This document shows, in pieces, positions 42,300-52,010 of a stretch of 64,000 bases of DNA; the first letter of the stretch is position 1; every line of letters starts with the position of its first letter. The translations under genes were made by a program, and so were the position numbers. The stretch comes from Rhizorhapis suberifaciens (lineage in GTDB: Bacteria; Pseudomonadota; Alphaproteobacteria; Sphingomonadales; Sphingomonadaceae), in NCBI RefSeq assembly GCF_014200045.1, contig NZ_JACHOV010000009.1, positions 103,766-167,765 on the forward strand. Reading direction: 5' to 3'. The notes under the pieces are model-generated. The model saw only the letters and a list, made by a program, of their open reading frames with translations, was not told the DNA's origin and ran no database searches.

Positions 42300-43646
42300 A
42301 TGCCCGCATCGATCAGTACTGACGCGCCCAGGTTTTTGCGGACAGGCGCTCGCCCGTGGCTGGTTCTCTCGATGTTGTCGGCGCTCTATGTCTTTTCGCT
42401 TATCGATCGACAGATTTTCGTCCTGTTGATCGGCCCGATAAAGGCGCAATTCCAGCTTAGCGACGTGCAGATCGGCCTGCTGATCGGTACGGCTTTTGCG
42501 GCGGTCTATTCGTTTATGGGTATTCCCGCGGGGCGCATTGCCGATCGAGGCAACCGCAAGCAGTTGATTGTGGCAGGTGCGATCATCTGGTGCCTTTCCA
42601 CCATCGCATCGGGCTTCGCTACCAGTTACGCCATGTTGGTCATGCTTCGATTGGGGCTCGCTGCCGGCGAGGCGGTGCTGACCCCGGCTGCGCATTCGAT
42701 GATCGGCGACCTTTTTCCGCGCGAAAAGCGCAGCCTGGCTGCCAGCCTGTACACGTCCGCCGGCTTGATCGGTGCCCCCTTGGCCTTTTCCGGCGGCGCG
42801 CTGGTTATTTCCGGCATAGAAGGCGTGAAGGCGGGTGGCGTCCAGATCGAAATGCAGGTCTGGCAGCTGGTGCTTTTCGTGGTGGGCTTGCCGTCCCTGG
42901 CCTTGGCCATCCTGTTTTGGCTGGTGGTGCGCGAACCGCAGCGGACCAGCGAGACTGGTCAAGCGCAGGCGCTTGCGAAGGGCGATATCATGCGCCAGAT
43001 CGCATCCCGCAAGAAGCTGTATGCGGGCCTCTTTTTAAGCTCCGTCCTGGCCGCAGGATGCAGCTATGCCCTCAATTACTGGACGATCGAGTCCCTGAAG
43101 CGCGATTTCGGCTGGTCCGCGGTGGAGGCCGGATCGGCATTCGGCCCGGTCATTTTCCTGGCGAGTGTGGTCGGAGTGATGGGGGCGCCCTGGCTCACCA
43201 CCCGCGTAAAAGCGGGAGGACGCGCCGATGCCGTCATTCTGGTCAGCTTCGCCTTCGTGGCCATGGCCTTTCTGTCACTGGCCATCGGCCCGATCCTGTC
43301 CGATCCTGTACTTCGGCTGGCGTTGATCGGATTGGGTCTGGTCGGAACGCTGGGTGGCAGCATGAATATCGTGATTTCCATGCAGGAGGTCGCGCCCGCC
43401 CGGATGCGGGCGACGTTCGTGGCGCTGCTGTACATGGGCATCACCTTGTTCGGCGCAGGGGCGGTTCCGGTCGTTGTCCCCGTGGTCGGCGGCATGTTGA
43501 GCCAATCCAACGGATTGAGCGGGGGCCTGGCGATTGTCTGCACATGCCTCAGCGGCATTGGCTTGTTGCTGCTCTGGTGGATACGCGCTGATTTCGAACG
43601 AGAAGCGATCGCCGGATTTCCAGTCTTTGGCGCTCACGATGGCTAG
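42300..43646 (+). CDS. MFS transporter (spinster-like)
   Basis: 448 residues from the ATG at 42300 with GAAGGAG upstream. Twelve membrane helices are expected; signatures are ALYVFSLIDRQIFVLLIGPIK, QIGLLIGTAFAAVYSFMGIPAGRIADR (loop 2-3 motif) and RLGLAAGEAVLTPAAHSMIGDLFPREKR. This sphingomonad group often lies in catabolic clusters and probably imports an organic acid or exports a by-product. Its stop codon overlaps the first palindrome of a repeat element. Confidence 0.92.
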   Translation: MPASISTDAPRFLRTGARPWLVLSMLSALYVFSLIDRQIFVLLIGPIKAQFQLSDVQIGLLIGTAFAAVYSFMGIPAGRIADRGNRKQLIVAGAIIWCLSTIASGFATSYAMLVMLRLGLAAGEAVLTPAAHSMIGDLFPREKRSLAASLYTSAGLIGAPLAFSGGALVISGIEGVKAGGVQIEMQVWQLVLFVVGLPSLALAILFWLVVREPQRTSETGQAQALAKGDIMRQIASRKKLYAGLFLSSVLAAGCSYALNYWTIESLKRDFGWSAVEAGSAFGPVIFLASVVGVMGAPWLTTRVKAGGRADAVILVSFAFVAMAFLSLAIGPILSDPVLRLALIGLGLVGTLGGSMNIVISMQEVAPARMRATFVALLYMGITLFGAGAVPVVVPVVGGMLSQSNGLSGGLAIVCTCLSGIGLLLLWWIRADFEREAIAGFPVFGAHDG

Positions 43647-43736
43647 AGCGCGTTACGTTAATCTGACGCGGGCCGCGCGCTCTGGTCCGTTGTTGTCGCA
43701 TCGTTCTTGCGCAAAGCCGGTTCCCACTTTTGCGCA
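43645..43736. repeat. Composite palindromic intergenic repeat
   Basis: Two inverted repeats in series: AGAGCGCG (43645-43652) with CGCGCTCT (43676-43683), then TGCGCAAA (43708-43715) with TTTGCGCA (43729-43736). The segment with CCGGTTCCCACTTTTGCG is a sequence I know as widely scattered in alphaproteobacterial intergenic regions. It starts on the MFS stop codon and probably acts as its transcript end. Confidence 0.7.
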
Positions 43737-43830
43737 CGGATACTCTCATCCGGCGTCTAACGGGGAGGCAGCGTAGGGAAACTGCCCCGAACTGGTCGTC
43801 AGGCGCTGACGACGGTCGAGCGCCACGTGT

Positions 43831-44955
43831 TCAAGCGCCAGCGGGGAAGGTTATGACGCTGCGGGCTACGCCGCCATGTTCCAGCGCCTCATAAGCCTCG
43901 TTGATTTCGTCAAGATCGATGGTTCGCGACACGAGGTCGTCAAGGTTCAGCTGACCACGCAGATACAGGTCCACATACAAGGGGATGTCGTGGTAAAAGT
44001 TCGACGAGCCGAGCCATAGTCCCCGGACACCCTGCTGGCGAGGCAGTATCCCGCTTTCCATCGGCGACGGACGCAGCGTCAGTTCGGCGCCGGGCGCCAT
44101 GCCACCGATCAGATATGTTGTCCCGCCAAAGCCGAGTACCGCCATGGCCGCCTCCGCGACTGCCGGCACTCCGATCATCACAAAGGCATGATCCACGCCT
44201 GCTCCGCCAGTGAGCGCGAGGATCGCGTCGACCGCACTCGCCTGCGAAGAGTTGACGACGTCCGTGGCTCCGAACTTGCTGGCGAGGTCAAGCTTCGCCT
44301 GCTGGATATCGACACCGACGATCCTGGTTGCGCCCGCCAGCTTCGCTGCCTGGAGAGCATTGAGGCCGACACCTCCGCAGCCGAAGACGACGACCGATTG
44401 TCCCGGAGAAACCTTGGCGGCGTTGAAAACAGCGCCACAGCCGGTCACGACCGCGCACCCGATTATCGCAGCTTGTGGAAAGGGCATCGCCTTGTCGATC
44501 GGGACCAGTTGGTTCTCGTGGATCAGAGCCTGTTCGGCGAATCCACCCAAGCCTTGCAGTTGGCCGAGGCATCCGCAATCGTCATGCAATCTGCACTCCG
44601 CTGCCGAGGCGTCGCGGTCGAGCGCGCCAGGGTTGGAACATGCGTTGAGGTTGCCGCGAAGGCAGGCCGGACAATGGCCACAGGGCTGCAACGCGGCGGC
44701 GACGACATGATCCCCTACCTGAATGCGCGTGACAAGGGGGCCGACTGCTTTAACGACGCCTGCGATTTCGTGGCCGAGTACAATCGGTGTCGATATGCCC
44801 ATGCCGGTTTTCGCAACGGTGATATCGCTGTGGCACAGCCCCGATGCGCGAACCTCGACAAGCACCTCCTTGTCGACGGGGGCGGAAAGCGTGACGTCTG
44901 CGATTTCGAACGTTCCGCCAATATCTCGGATCACTGCTGCACGCACGATGCTCAC
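43831..44955 (-). CDS. Zinc-dependent alcohol dehydrogenase (MDR family)
   Basis: 374 residues. Catalytic zinc residues: ASGLCHSD, GHEIAGV; structural zinc Cys set CGHCPACLRGNLNAC; Rossmann VVVFGCGGVGLNALQAAKLAG with VDIQQAK giving NAD preference. Overall like class III/benzyl-type alcohol dehydrogenases. It could feed the aldehyde dehydrogenases of the region. Divergent from the TonB receptor, with a copy of the shared motif between them. Confidence 0.93.
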   Translation of the reverse strand: MSIVRAAVIRDIGGTFEIADVTLSAPVDKEVLVEVRASGLCHSDITVAKTGMGISTPIVLGHEIAGVVKAVGPLVTRIQVGDHVVAAALQPCGHCPACLRGNLNACSNPGALDRDASAAECRLHDDCGCLGQLQGLGGFAEQALIHENQLVPIDKAMPFPQAAIIGCAVVTGCGAVFNAAKVSPGQSVVVFGCGGVGLNALQAAKLAGATRIVGVDIQQAKLDLASKFGATDVVNSSQASAVDAILALTGGAGVDHAFVMIGVPAVAEAAMAVLGFGGTTYLIGGMAPGAELTLRPSPMESGILPRQQGVRGLWLGSSNFYHDIPLYVDLYLRGQLNLDDLVSRTIDLDEINEAYEALEHGGVARSVITFPAGA

Positions 44956-45050
44956 TCTCCTATCAAGTTCTTCGGCATTTTCGACAATATGAGACGTTAT
45001 TCTCGGTGTTCATAGATGCACTACAGCATCACCATTAAATGTTCAGGGCG

Positions 45051-45067
45051 TTATCGCATACGTAATC
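45051..45067 (-). promoter_or_regulatory. Candidate shared operator, copy 3
   Basis: On the minus strand GATTACGTATGCGATAA, 14 of 17 positions equal to copy 2. It lies between the divergent alcohol dehydrogenase (95 bases) and TonB receptor (112 bases) starts. Confidence 0.55.
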
Positions 45068-45179
45068 TCGGCCAACGCATATTGAAGCGTCCCGAAATCT
45101 GGATCAATTCCAGCAACAACAGGCGCTAATCGATGAAGGCGCTGCATAAGCTGACAAGATCTAAATAGGAGGGGCTTCC

Positions 45180-48083
45180 ATGAACCGTAAGGTGGCTATT
45201 TCGCTTGCCTCGCTTGCCTCGCTTGCCGCGATCATATCAAGTCCCGCTCTGGTGCTTGCTCAGGAGTCATCGGGCGCGCGAGAAGCATCATCGGTTCAGG
45301 ATCAAGATCCGGTAGCTGTTTCGGACATCGTTGTGACCGGCACCCGAATCGCGCGAGACGGATCGCAAGCTCCGTCGCCGATGACGATTTCGACGGCGGA
45401 GGATCTCAACAAGGTAGCGCCAACTTCATTGATTGCCGGTCTCACGCAATTGCCCCAATTCAGCGGATCGTTGACCAATACGAGCGCCCGATCCATTGCG
45501 GCGATCGTCGGCAACCATGGCGACTTCGTGAACCTGCACGCCATCGGTGCGGTGCGGACCCTGGTCCTGCAGGATGGCCGACGTCTTGCGCCGACTACTT
45601 TCACAGGGCTGGTCGACACCTCCATCATACCGCAGCTTTTGGTCAGGCGGGTCGAAGTTGTGACCGCGGGCGCCTCCGCCACCTATGGTTCGGACGCCGT
45701 GTCCGGCGTCGTCAACTTCATTCTCGATGACAAGTTCACAGGTTTAAAAGGAGTCGCCCAAGGTTCCATCGCCTCACGCGGCGACAATGCGAATTACCGT
45801 GTGGCGCTCGCCTATGGCGCGCAGCTCGGCGACAGGATCAATATCGTGGCCTCGGTCGAGCGCTATCAGACCGGCGGCTTCAAATTCGAGGATCGCCCGC
45901 CGTACGGCAATTATAATATTCCGGTCGGCAGCGTTCCGGGTGGCGGCACGCCGGGCCTGCTGGCTAATCCGCTGGTTGATGGCCGGAACATCCGCTTCGC
46001 TCTTGCAACGGCTGGGGGCAATATCCTCAGCGGGCCTTTCGCCAACTATGTGTTCACGACGCCGGGTGTCTATCGCCCGATCGACGTCGGCGGCGTGACC
46101 GGCAGCCCCGGCTTGTTCGTGGGCGGCGACTACCACAAGTGGGATGGCCAGTGGCAGGCCGTGCCCGCCACGACCAATACGGGATTCTTGCGCGTCAATT
46201 TCGAAGCCAGCGATGATATCACGGCTTTTGTGCAGGTAAACGGCGCTAAAACGAAGCAGCGCTATGCCGATGGCGATGGCCGGATGGGCCAGGGGCAGGT
46301 GCTATATCCGCTCAGAAGAACCTATTTTGCCGAGAACCCTTTCCTCCCCCCTGCGATGGCGACTGCCCTCACGAATGCTGGCCAGTCGTCATTCCAGATG
46401 AGCCGGATCATCACCGAAACGGCCAATAACGGTACTCACGACGATACAAATTACTATAATGCCGCTATCGGACTGAAAGGTGAGCTGGATAGATTTCGCT
46501 GGGACCTGACGTACCAGCATTCATGGTCGAAATATCGAAGCAGAAACCAGGATATGCGGCAGGACAGGCTCGCCGCTGCCACTGACGCGGTGCTGAGTCC
46601 ATCCGGCCAGATTGTCTGTCGGCCCACCTTGGATCCCGATCCCGCAGTGCGGGCAAGGTTCGCTGGCTGCGTCCCGCTCAACCTTTTCGGCCAGGGCGCT
46701 CCGTCCGCAGAGGCGCTTGCCTATGTGCGCGACGTTTCGCAATATGCGGCCGTCACGAAGTTGGACAATGTCGCCGCCACGATCACCGGCGACCTTTTTG
46801 ACTTGCCGGCCGGCGCCCTGTCAGCTGCGGTCGGGGCGGAATATCGCAAGTCCAGTCTCGACATGACAAGCAATTCCGATCCCCTTATCCTCGCCGACTC
46901 CACGGGTCTGCGAAACCTCCCGGCAGGCGTCGGAAGGTTCCTGCTCAACAATTTCGCAACGGCGAGCGGTTCATACGACGTGAAAGAGGCGTTCGGAGAA
47001 GTCGCCATTCCAATATTCAAGGATCAGCCATTCGCCAAATCCCTGGAGCTGAATGCCGCCGCGCGCATCACTGACTATTCGACCAGCGGTACGGTCACGA
47101 CCTGGAAGGGGGGCGCCGTCTGGGAGGTCATGGACGGCTTGCGCTTCCGTGGGACGCGATCGCGCGATATCCGCGCGCCCACCCTGTTCGACCTCTATAA
47201 CAGGGGGGCGGCTATCGACGCGACCTTCTTCGATCCGCACCTACAAAAACAGATCGTCGTGTCGCGCGTCACTCGCGGCAATCCCGATCTGAAGCCGGAG
47301 GTCGCCAACTCGCTGAGCCTGGGTTTCGTGGTTCAACCGCGCGCGGCGCCCGGATTTACCCTTTCCGTCGATTATTATGACGTCAAGTTGAAGGGCGCGA
47401 TTCAGTCGCTCAATACCGACATCGCCGCAAGGACGTGCGAGGCAAGCGGCGGAACCAGCCCCTTATGCGCCCTGATCGTCCGCAATCCGGCCCTGCCGTA
47501 CAGCGATAGGACGGACGCCAATGCCGCCAGAGCGATTATCAATACCCCCGCCAATTTGGCAGGTCTCAAGACGAGAGGCTTTGATATTGAGGCCAGCTAT
47601 CGTCATCCGCTTTTCGGCGGTGATCTTTCCACTCGCCTGTTCGTAACCTATGTCGACCGCTACATCATTCAGGACAGCGCATTGCAAGCCCCCGTCGAGC
47701 TTGCAGGCTGGACGGAAGGTATCATCTCGTCCGTGGGCGCTTCTGTTCCCAAGGTGCGTGGCAGCCTGCAGGTTTCATATTCGACGGATCGCCTCAGCGT
47801 GACGGCGCAGGAACGCATGGTCGGGCGCATGAAGCGCGGGCCGATCAACATCTGGGCCGAGCGCGATCTGCCGGCGGTATTCTACACCGATCTTACAGTG
47901 TCATACCAGTTCGGCGAAAATCGCACTGGAAGCGAGCTCTTTGTCACGGCCAACAATCTGTTCGATCGCGATCCCCCGTTTATCGCGACGGGGCCTAGCC
48001 CAGGTCTGTACATGGCAACTCTGACCGATGTCTATGATAGTGTGGGCCTGGCGTTCACAGCGGGCGTGCGGTTTAAGTTCTGA
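45180..48083 (+). CDS. TonB-dependent receptor
   Basis: 967 residues, ATG preceded by AGGAGGGG. A signal peptide contains three copies of SLA, coded by three identical 9-base units (TCGCTTGCC at 45201-45227). The plug domain begins at SDIVVTGTRIARDGSQAPSP and shows VEVVTAGASATYGSDAVSGVVNFIL; the barrel ends in GLAFTAGVRFKF with terminal Phe. Such receptors import hydrophobic or complexed substrates in sphingomonads. Position within the catabolic genes, behind a shared operator, makes it the likely substrate uptake porin. Confidence 0.95.
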   Translation: MNRKVAISLASLASLAAIISSPALVLAQESSGAREASSVQDQDPVAVSDIVVTGTRIARDGSQAPSPMTISTAEDLNKVAPTSLIAGLTQLPQFSGSLTNTSARSIAAIVGNHGDFVNLHAIGAVRTLVLQDGRRLAPTTFTGLVDTSIIPQLLVRRVEVVTAGASATYGSDAVSGVVNFILDDKFTGLKGVAQGSIASRGDNANYRVALAYGAQLGDRINIVASVERYQTGGFKFEDRPPYGNYNIPVGSVPGGGTPGLLANPLVDGRNIRFALATAGGNILSGPFANYVFTTPGVYRPIDVGGVTGSPGLFVGGDYHKWDGQWQAVPATTNTGFLRVNFEASDDITAFVQVNGAKTKQRYADGDGRMGQGQVLYPLRRTYFAENPFLPPAMATALTNAGQSSFQMSRIITETANNGTHDDTNYYNAAIGLKGELDRFRWDLTYQHSWSKYRSRNQDMRQDRLAAATDAVLSPSGQIVCRPTLDPDPAVRARFAGCVPLNLFGQGAPSAEALAYVRDVSQYAAVTKLDNVAATITGDLFDLPAGALSAAVGAEYRKSSLDMTSNSDPLILADSTGLRNLPAGVGRFLLNNFATASGSYDVKEAFGEVAIPIFKDQPFAKSLELNAAARITDYSTSGTVTTWKGGAVWEVMDGLRFRGTRSRDIRAPTLFDLYNRGAAIDATFFDPHLQKQIVVSRVTRGNPDLKPEVANSLSLGFVVQPRAAPGFTLSVDYYDVKLKGAIQSLNTDIAARTCEASGGTSPLCALIVRNPALPYSDRTDANAARAIINTPANLAGLKTRGFDIEASYRHPLFGGDLSTRLFVTYVDRYIIQDSALQAPVELAGWTEGIISSVGASVPKVRGSLQVSYSTDRLSVTAQERMVGRMKRGPINIWAERDLPAVFYTDLTVSYQFGENRTGSELFVTANNLFDRDPPFIATGPSPGLYMATLTDVYDSVGLAFTAGVRFKF

Positions 48084-48155
48084 TGCCCGATCGATGGGGT
48101 TGCCCGAAGTGATGGCTTATCATCGATGAATCAGGCGCCAAAATGAGGATGAGGG

Positions 48156-48437
48156 ATGAAGCAATTCAAAACGCTTGGCTATGACGTCGATCACGCCATT
48201 GCGACCATCACGCTCAACCGTCCGGATCGGATGAACGCGCTGACCGACGAAATGGCCAATGACCTCATCGCCGCGTTCGACGCGGACGACGCCGTTAAGG
48301 CGGTGATCGTCACTGGCGCTAGCAACCGGGCCTTCTGCGCGGGTGCCGACATCGGGCAGGGCCGGGCATTATTCGATTACAGCCAGCGGCCTCAAGCGAC
48401 GGCCGCGTCCGCGCGGGGCGAGCCATTGCACATATGA
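48156..48437 (+). pseudogene. Truncated enoyl-CoA hydratase (N-terminal third)
   Basis: 93 residues. MKQFKTLGYDVDHAIATITLNRPDRMNALTDEM and VIVTGASNRAFCAGADIGQG are the start of a normal crotonase, up to the first oxyanion-hole loop. After GRALFDYSQRP the frame changes to unrelated residues and stops; the catalytic glutamates and about 180 C-terminal residues are missing. Full-length members are about 260-300 residues. The fragment keeps a good start, so it may still be translated, but it cannot be an active hydratase. Confidence 0.85.
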
Positions 48438-48595
48438 TAAAGGGGCTGTGAGGCGATCCCTGACTGGCTCCAGGCGGCGCAGCACTTATGATGTCATACG
48501 GCTCAGCCGGCAGTTAGATCCCGCAGGGAAAAGGATGCCGGCTTTGAAATTGCGGCATTAAGAACAGCGCGGCTGTCAAAGATGAGAGGATAATC

Positions 48596-49345
48596 ATGAC
48601 GGGACAAGTCGAGGGCAAGATCGCGATTATTACAGGCGCGGCTTCCGGAATGGGGGCGGCGGTCGCGCGGTTGATGTACGCGAACGGCGCCTATCTTGTC
48701 CTCGCCGATATCTCGGACGGCGTGATCAAGCTCGCCAATGAACTTGGCGACCGGGCAGCCGGGATTGTCGGGGATGTCGGCACCAGCGCCGACGCGATAG
48801 CGATCGTCGACCTTGCCGTTTCCAGATTCGGCGGAGTGGACATCCTCTGCAACATCGCGGGCTATCCGGGCGATAACCGCGGAACATTGGTGGATTGCAG
48901 CATCGAAAATTTTGACAAGCTCGTTGCCGTCAACTTCCGTGGTCCTTTCATGACCATGAAGGCGGCAATTCCTCATATGATCGCACGGGGCGGCGGCTCC
49001 ATTGTGAATGTCGCCTCCACGGCCGCGTTGAAGGGTTATCCCTCGCTCGTCGTCTATGGCGGCTCAAAGGCTGGGCTTGTCGCTATCACGCGGGGCGCTG
49101 CCGTAGAATTTGCAGAACATAATATTCGGGTGAATGCGATCTGTCCGGGACCGCATGAAACACCGATGCTGCTGGCTGCCGTCGAGGCAAATCCGCCATC
49201 CCGAGAAAAGATTATCGCCAATGTTCCGATGCGTCGCCTGGGTAAGCCGGAGGAAATCGCTCAGGCAATCTATTTCTACGCAAGCGATGCGTCCGCTTTC
49301 GTCACAGGCACCGTGCTCCCGGTCGAAGGCGGTCAGACAGCCTGA
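48596..49345 (+). CDS. Short-chain dehydrogenase/reductase
   Basis: 249 residues, GAGAGGA upstream of the ATG. IITGAASGMGAAVARLM, VLADIS (Asp after strand 2, NAD preference), CNIAG, SIVNVASTAALKG, YGGSK (Tyr-Lys) and CPGPHETPM, VLPVEGGQTA at the end. A hydroxysteroid- or alcohol-dehydrogenase-like classical SDR. It stands between the crotonase fragment and the P450 gene, so it may oxidise the alcohol made by the P450. Confidence 0.92.
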   Translation: MTGQVEGKIAIITGAASGMGAAVARLMYANGAYLVLADISDGVIKLANELGDRAAGIVGDVGTSADAIAIVDLAVSRFGGVDILCNIAGYPGDNRGTLVDCSIENFDKLVAVNFRGPFMTMKAAIPHMIARGGGSIVNVASTAALKGYPSLVVYGGSKAGLVAITRGAAVEFAEHNIRVNAICPGPHETPMLLAAVEANPPSREKIIANVPMRRLGKPEEIAQAIYFYASDASAFVTGTVLPVEGGQTA

Positions 49346-49401
49346 GGCCGGGATATTCGCGGATTATGAGATACAGGCGCCACTCGGCTCTTGGTCGCTC
49401 C

Positions 49402-49418
49402 TATTACATACGTGCTAA
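49402..49418 (+). promoter_or_regulatory. Candidate shared operator, copy 4
   Basis: TATTACATACGTGCTAA, 13 of 17 positions equal to copy 5. It lies 154 bases upstream of the P450 start. This is the weakest of the five copies. Confidence 0.4.
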
Positions 49419-49571
49419 GGCGATCAGGAAAATTCGGAGTGCTGGATCGGCCAACGAATCAACTTTATCATGTTCATCCAATCTGAGCGCCGGGTCGTAC
49501 CAATGGCGGCACACGCTGCCGTTAAGAGCGGCGGCGATATGCCTGAAAAGCATTGAAGCGGAGAGTAGAGA

Positions 49572-50843
49572 ATGGCCACGAAAGAATTGCCGGATCGTTT
49601 TGGCGACGCCGAGATACTTAGGTCTCCATATGATTATTATTCGCAGATTCGTGGCGAAGACGAAATATTTTTTTCAAAAGCGCTCAATGCCTTCGTGATA
49701 TCGAGATTTGCCGACAGCGAAGCGGTCCTTCAGAATACAAATATTTTCGTAAATACTCCGCCTATCAACCAGTCCTCCGCCATGGCGGCCTACACCGAGC
49801 GTTATTACAAGCTCTATGACGAAGCGAACGTGCCTCGTCGTGTGCCCGTGCTGGCGATGACCGACGGTAGTCTTCACCTGCGATATCGCGAGCTTATCAA
49901 CCCGCGCTTCATGCCTTCAGCGATCAAGCGGATGGAAGATGCCCTGGCTGCGGTCGTGGACGGGCTGATCGACGGTTTCATCGAGCGCGGTGCGGAGGGC
50001 GAGGGCTCCGTCGATCTCTACCGTGAATACGCGCTGCTGGTCCCGCTATATTTCTTCTGCGATACGCTGGGCGTGCCCCGGACGCATATCCAGTTGATGC
50101 AGGATGCGGGCGCGGCCTCCATCGCGCTGGTGACCGGCGGTCTGCTGGACGAGGAGGGAAGGGTCGCCGCTCATCTCAAGCTCATCGAATTTGCGAAGTT
50201 CATCCAGGAGAACATTCAAAGGCTGCGCGCCGGGCCCGATGACAGCCTGCTCAGCCACATGATCCACAGCGAAACGCGCGATGGAGACCGCCTTAGCGAG
50301 CAGGAAGTCATATCGATGTGCGCCACGCTGAACACCGGCGGCAACGAAACCACTACCAACGGCCTTGGCAACACGCTCTATGCAGCAATCAAGGACCCCC
50401 AAACGCTGCAACGGCTAGCTGAAAATCGCGATCTGATCCCCAAATTCATCGAAGAGGTCATGCGCTTTGACAGCCCCATCGCCGCAGCCACGCGATGGGC
50501 CAAGGAAGATACGGTGATCGGTGAAACGCTCATCCCCAAGGGCAGTTGCGTGCATGTCCGACTGGCATCGGGCAATCGCGACGAGGCGAAATATAATCAT
50601 GCCAACGAATTCGACCCCCAGCGTGGCAATGTTCGTAACCACCTCGGTTTTGGACATGGCGTCCATTATTGCGTGGGCGTTCACCTGTCGCGATCAGAAA
50701 TCCGGATAGGGCTTGCTCGGCTGCTCGATCGGCTTGAGGATATGCGCATCGATGCCAGCAAGGGGCCGATAGAATATGCCGAGGCGGGCATGGTTCACGG
50801 ATTGAAGGCCCTGCCGATCACGTTTCGGAAGCGCCGCGACTGA
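49572..50843 (+). CDS. Cytochrome P450
   Basis: 423 residues, soluble bacterial (class I) type. Heme ligand C367 in GFGHGVHYCVG, I-helix oxygen-activation motif TGGNETT (256-261), ExxR as EVMR (295-298), and the helix C LHLRYRELINPRF. It would hydroxylate an unactivated carbon of the substrate. No ferredoxin or ferredoxin reductase is encoded in the window, so electrons must come from elsewhere. The subfamily cannot be named from sequence reading alone. Confidence 0.95.
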   Translation: MATKELPDRFGDAEILRSPYDYYSQIRGEDEIFFSKALNAFVISRFADSEAVLQNTNIFVNTPPINQSSAMAAYTERYYKLYDEANVPRRVPVLAMTDGSLHLRYRELINPRFMPSAIKRMEDALAAVVDGLIDGFIERGAEGEGSVDLYREYALLVPLYFFCDTLGVPRTHIQLMQDAGAASIALVTGGLLDEEGRVAAHLKLIEFAKFIQENIQRLRAGPDDSLLSHMIHSETRDGDRLSEQEVISMCATLNTGGNETTTNGLGNTLYAAIKDPQTLQRLAENRDLIPKFIEEVMRFDSPIAAATRWAKEDTVIGETLIPKGSCVHVRLASGNRDEAKYNHANEFDPQRGNVRNHLGFGHGVHYCVGVHLSRSEIRIGLARLLDRLEDMRIDASKGPIEYAEAGMVHGLKALPITFRKRRD

Positions 50844-51031
50844 CCAGCCGCGGCGCGGTCCGGCTGAACTCCTCCATCGGCAAATTTATCGTGATGAACG
50901 CGAATGAGGGGAGGCATTATGCCAGATAATAATGAGTGCGCGGCATCGGAAAACCACTCCATACGAATTCTCGCATCTTATGAAGAGGCCGGCTTTAACC
51001 GAATGGCCGGCCACCGAAGACGAAGCGATAC

Positions 51032-51997
51032 TCAGGCGAAGATCTCAGCACGTACCCAATCGACGGTCGCATCGGGCGAGGCCAGCCGTGCAGCCCCAAG
51101 CAATTTCTCCCAATAGCCTTCTGACCCGTCCGCCAGGCGCCATTCATGAAGGCGGCGGGTTAGCAGCTGGAGGTCATATTCCTCGCTGATACCGATCGCG
51201 CCATGGACTGCATGGGCGGTGGCCGCGATGCGCGGCGCCGCTGCCGATGTCGTCGCCTTCGCCGCCGCTGCGACCGCCACGGGTACTTCAAGCCCCTTGG
51301 AGAGGCCGAGCTGCGCAGCGATGCGGCAGGCGATCATGTCTTCACCCATGACCGCCAGCATATGCTGGACCGACTGCTGACGACCGATGGGCTTGCCGAA
51401 CTGGACCCGTTCATTGGCGAATAGGGTGGAGATATGCGTCAGCCGCTCAGCCGCGCCGGCTATCAGAGCGGCGCGCACGACAGCGGCGATCGGGCGCAGG
51501 CCGCCGGCGGGGCGGGGAAGGGTCGCTCCCGATGCCGTGCCCGTCAGGCGCATGGAGAGCGAATGATATGCGCCGACCGGCAATGGGGAAAGCGCATCCA
51601 CGGGGACAAGGCGTAGTATTTCGCCATCATCGACCAGGGCATGGGTGGCTACGGCGGCACAGGGTACGGGCTGGGCCGCGCCAGTCACCAAGATGATGGG
51701 ACCGTCAGGCCTCTCGCCGCCTGCCTTCGCGATCAACGCCCGTGCAACAATGGTTTCCGCCACGGGCAGGGGTGCCGGTTGCGCGCCGATTGCCTGAAAC
51801 AATGGTCCGATGTCGGTAAGCGAGAGTCCAGCGCCGTCATGCTCTTCATCGACAAGCGCATCAAGAAAACCCGATTCAGTGATTGCCTGCCACATTCGGC
51901 CGGAGTCGCCGCCGGCTTCGACGGCGCGAACGGCCGCAGGCGGCGAGACGGTTTCCAGAAGGCGTTTGAAGGGTTCGAGCAGTTCGATCATGTCCAT
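51032..51997 (-). CDS. Acyl-CoA dehydrogenase, short non-canonical subunit of a pair
   Basis: 321 residues, shorter than the usual 380; the ATG at 51997 has AAGGGA at proper distance, 52003 does not. ALVDEEHDGAGLSLTDIGPLFQAIGAQ is family-typical, but the FAD-binding middle is shortened and the C-terminus HEWRLADGSEGYWEKLLG lacks the GTxEI motif. It follows the full-length partner at 52011 by 13 bases. Probably the minor subunit of an alpha2-beta2 acyl-CoA dehydrogenase. Confidence 0.85.
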   Translation of the reverse strand: MDMIELLEPFKRLLETVSPPAAVRAVEAGGDSGRMWQAITESGFLDALVDEEHDGAGLSLTDIGPLFQAIGAQPAPLPVAETIVARALIAKAGGERPDGPIILVTGAAQPVPCAAVATHALVDDGEILRLVPVDALSPLPVGAYHSLSMRLTGTASGATLPRPAGGLRPIAAVVRAALIAGAAERLTHISTLFANERVQFGKPIGRQQSVQHMLAVMGEDMIACRIAAQLGLSKGLEVPVAVAAAAKATTSAAAPRIAATAHAVHGAIGISEEYDLQLLTRRLHEWRLADGSEGYWEKLLGAARLASPDATVDWVRAEIFA

Positions 51998-52010
51998 GGT
52001 CATTCCCTTC

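Noticed and set aside
48426..48442. A further copy of the shared operator at the end of the crotonase stub (ATTGCACATATGATAA)
   Set aside because: Two extra bases between the half-sites and overlap with the stub's coding end make it unconvincing.
50919..51116. Open frame MPDNNECAASENHSIRIL with a good GGGGAGG site
   Set aside because: It runs into the antisense of the acyl-CoA dehydrogenase end; at most the stub of a lost gene. No family recognised, so not called.
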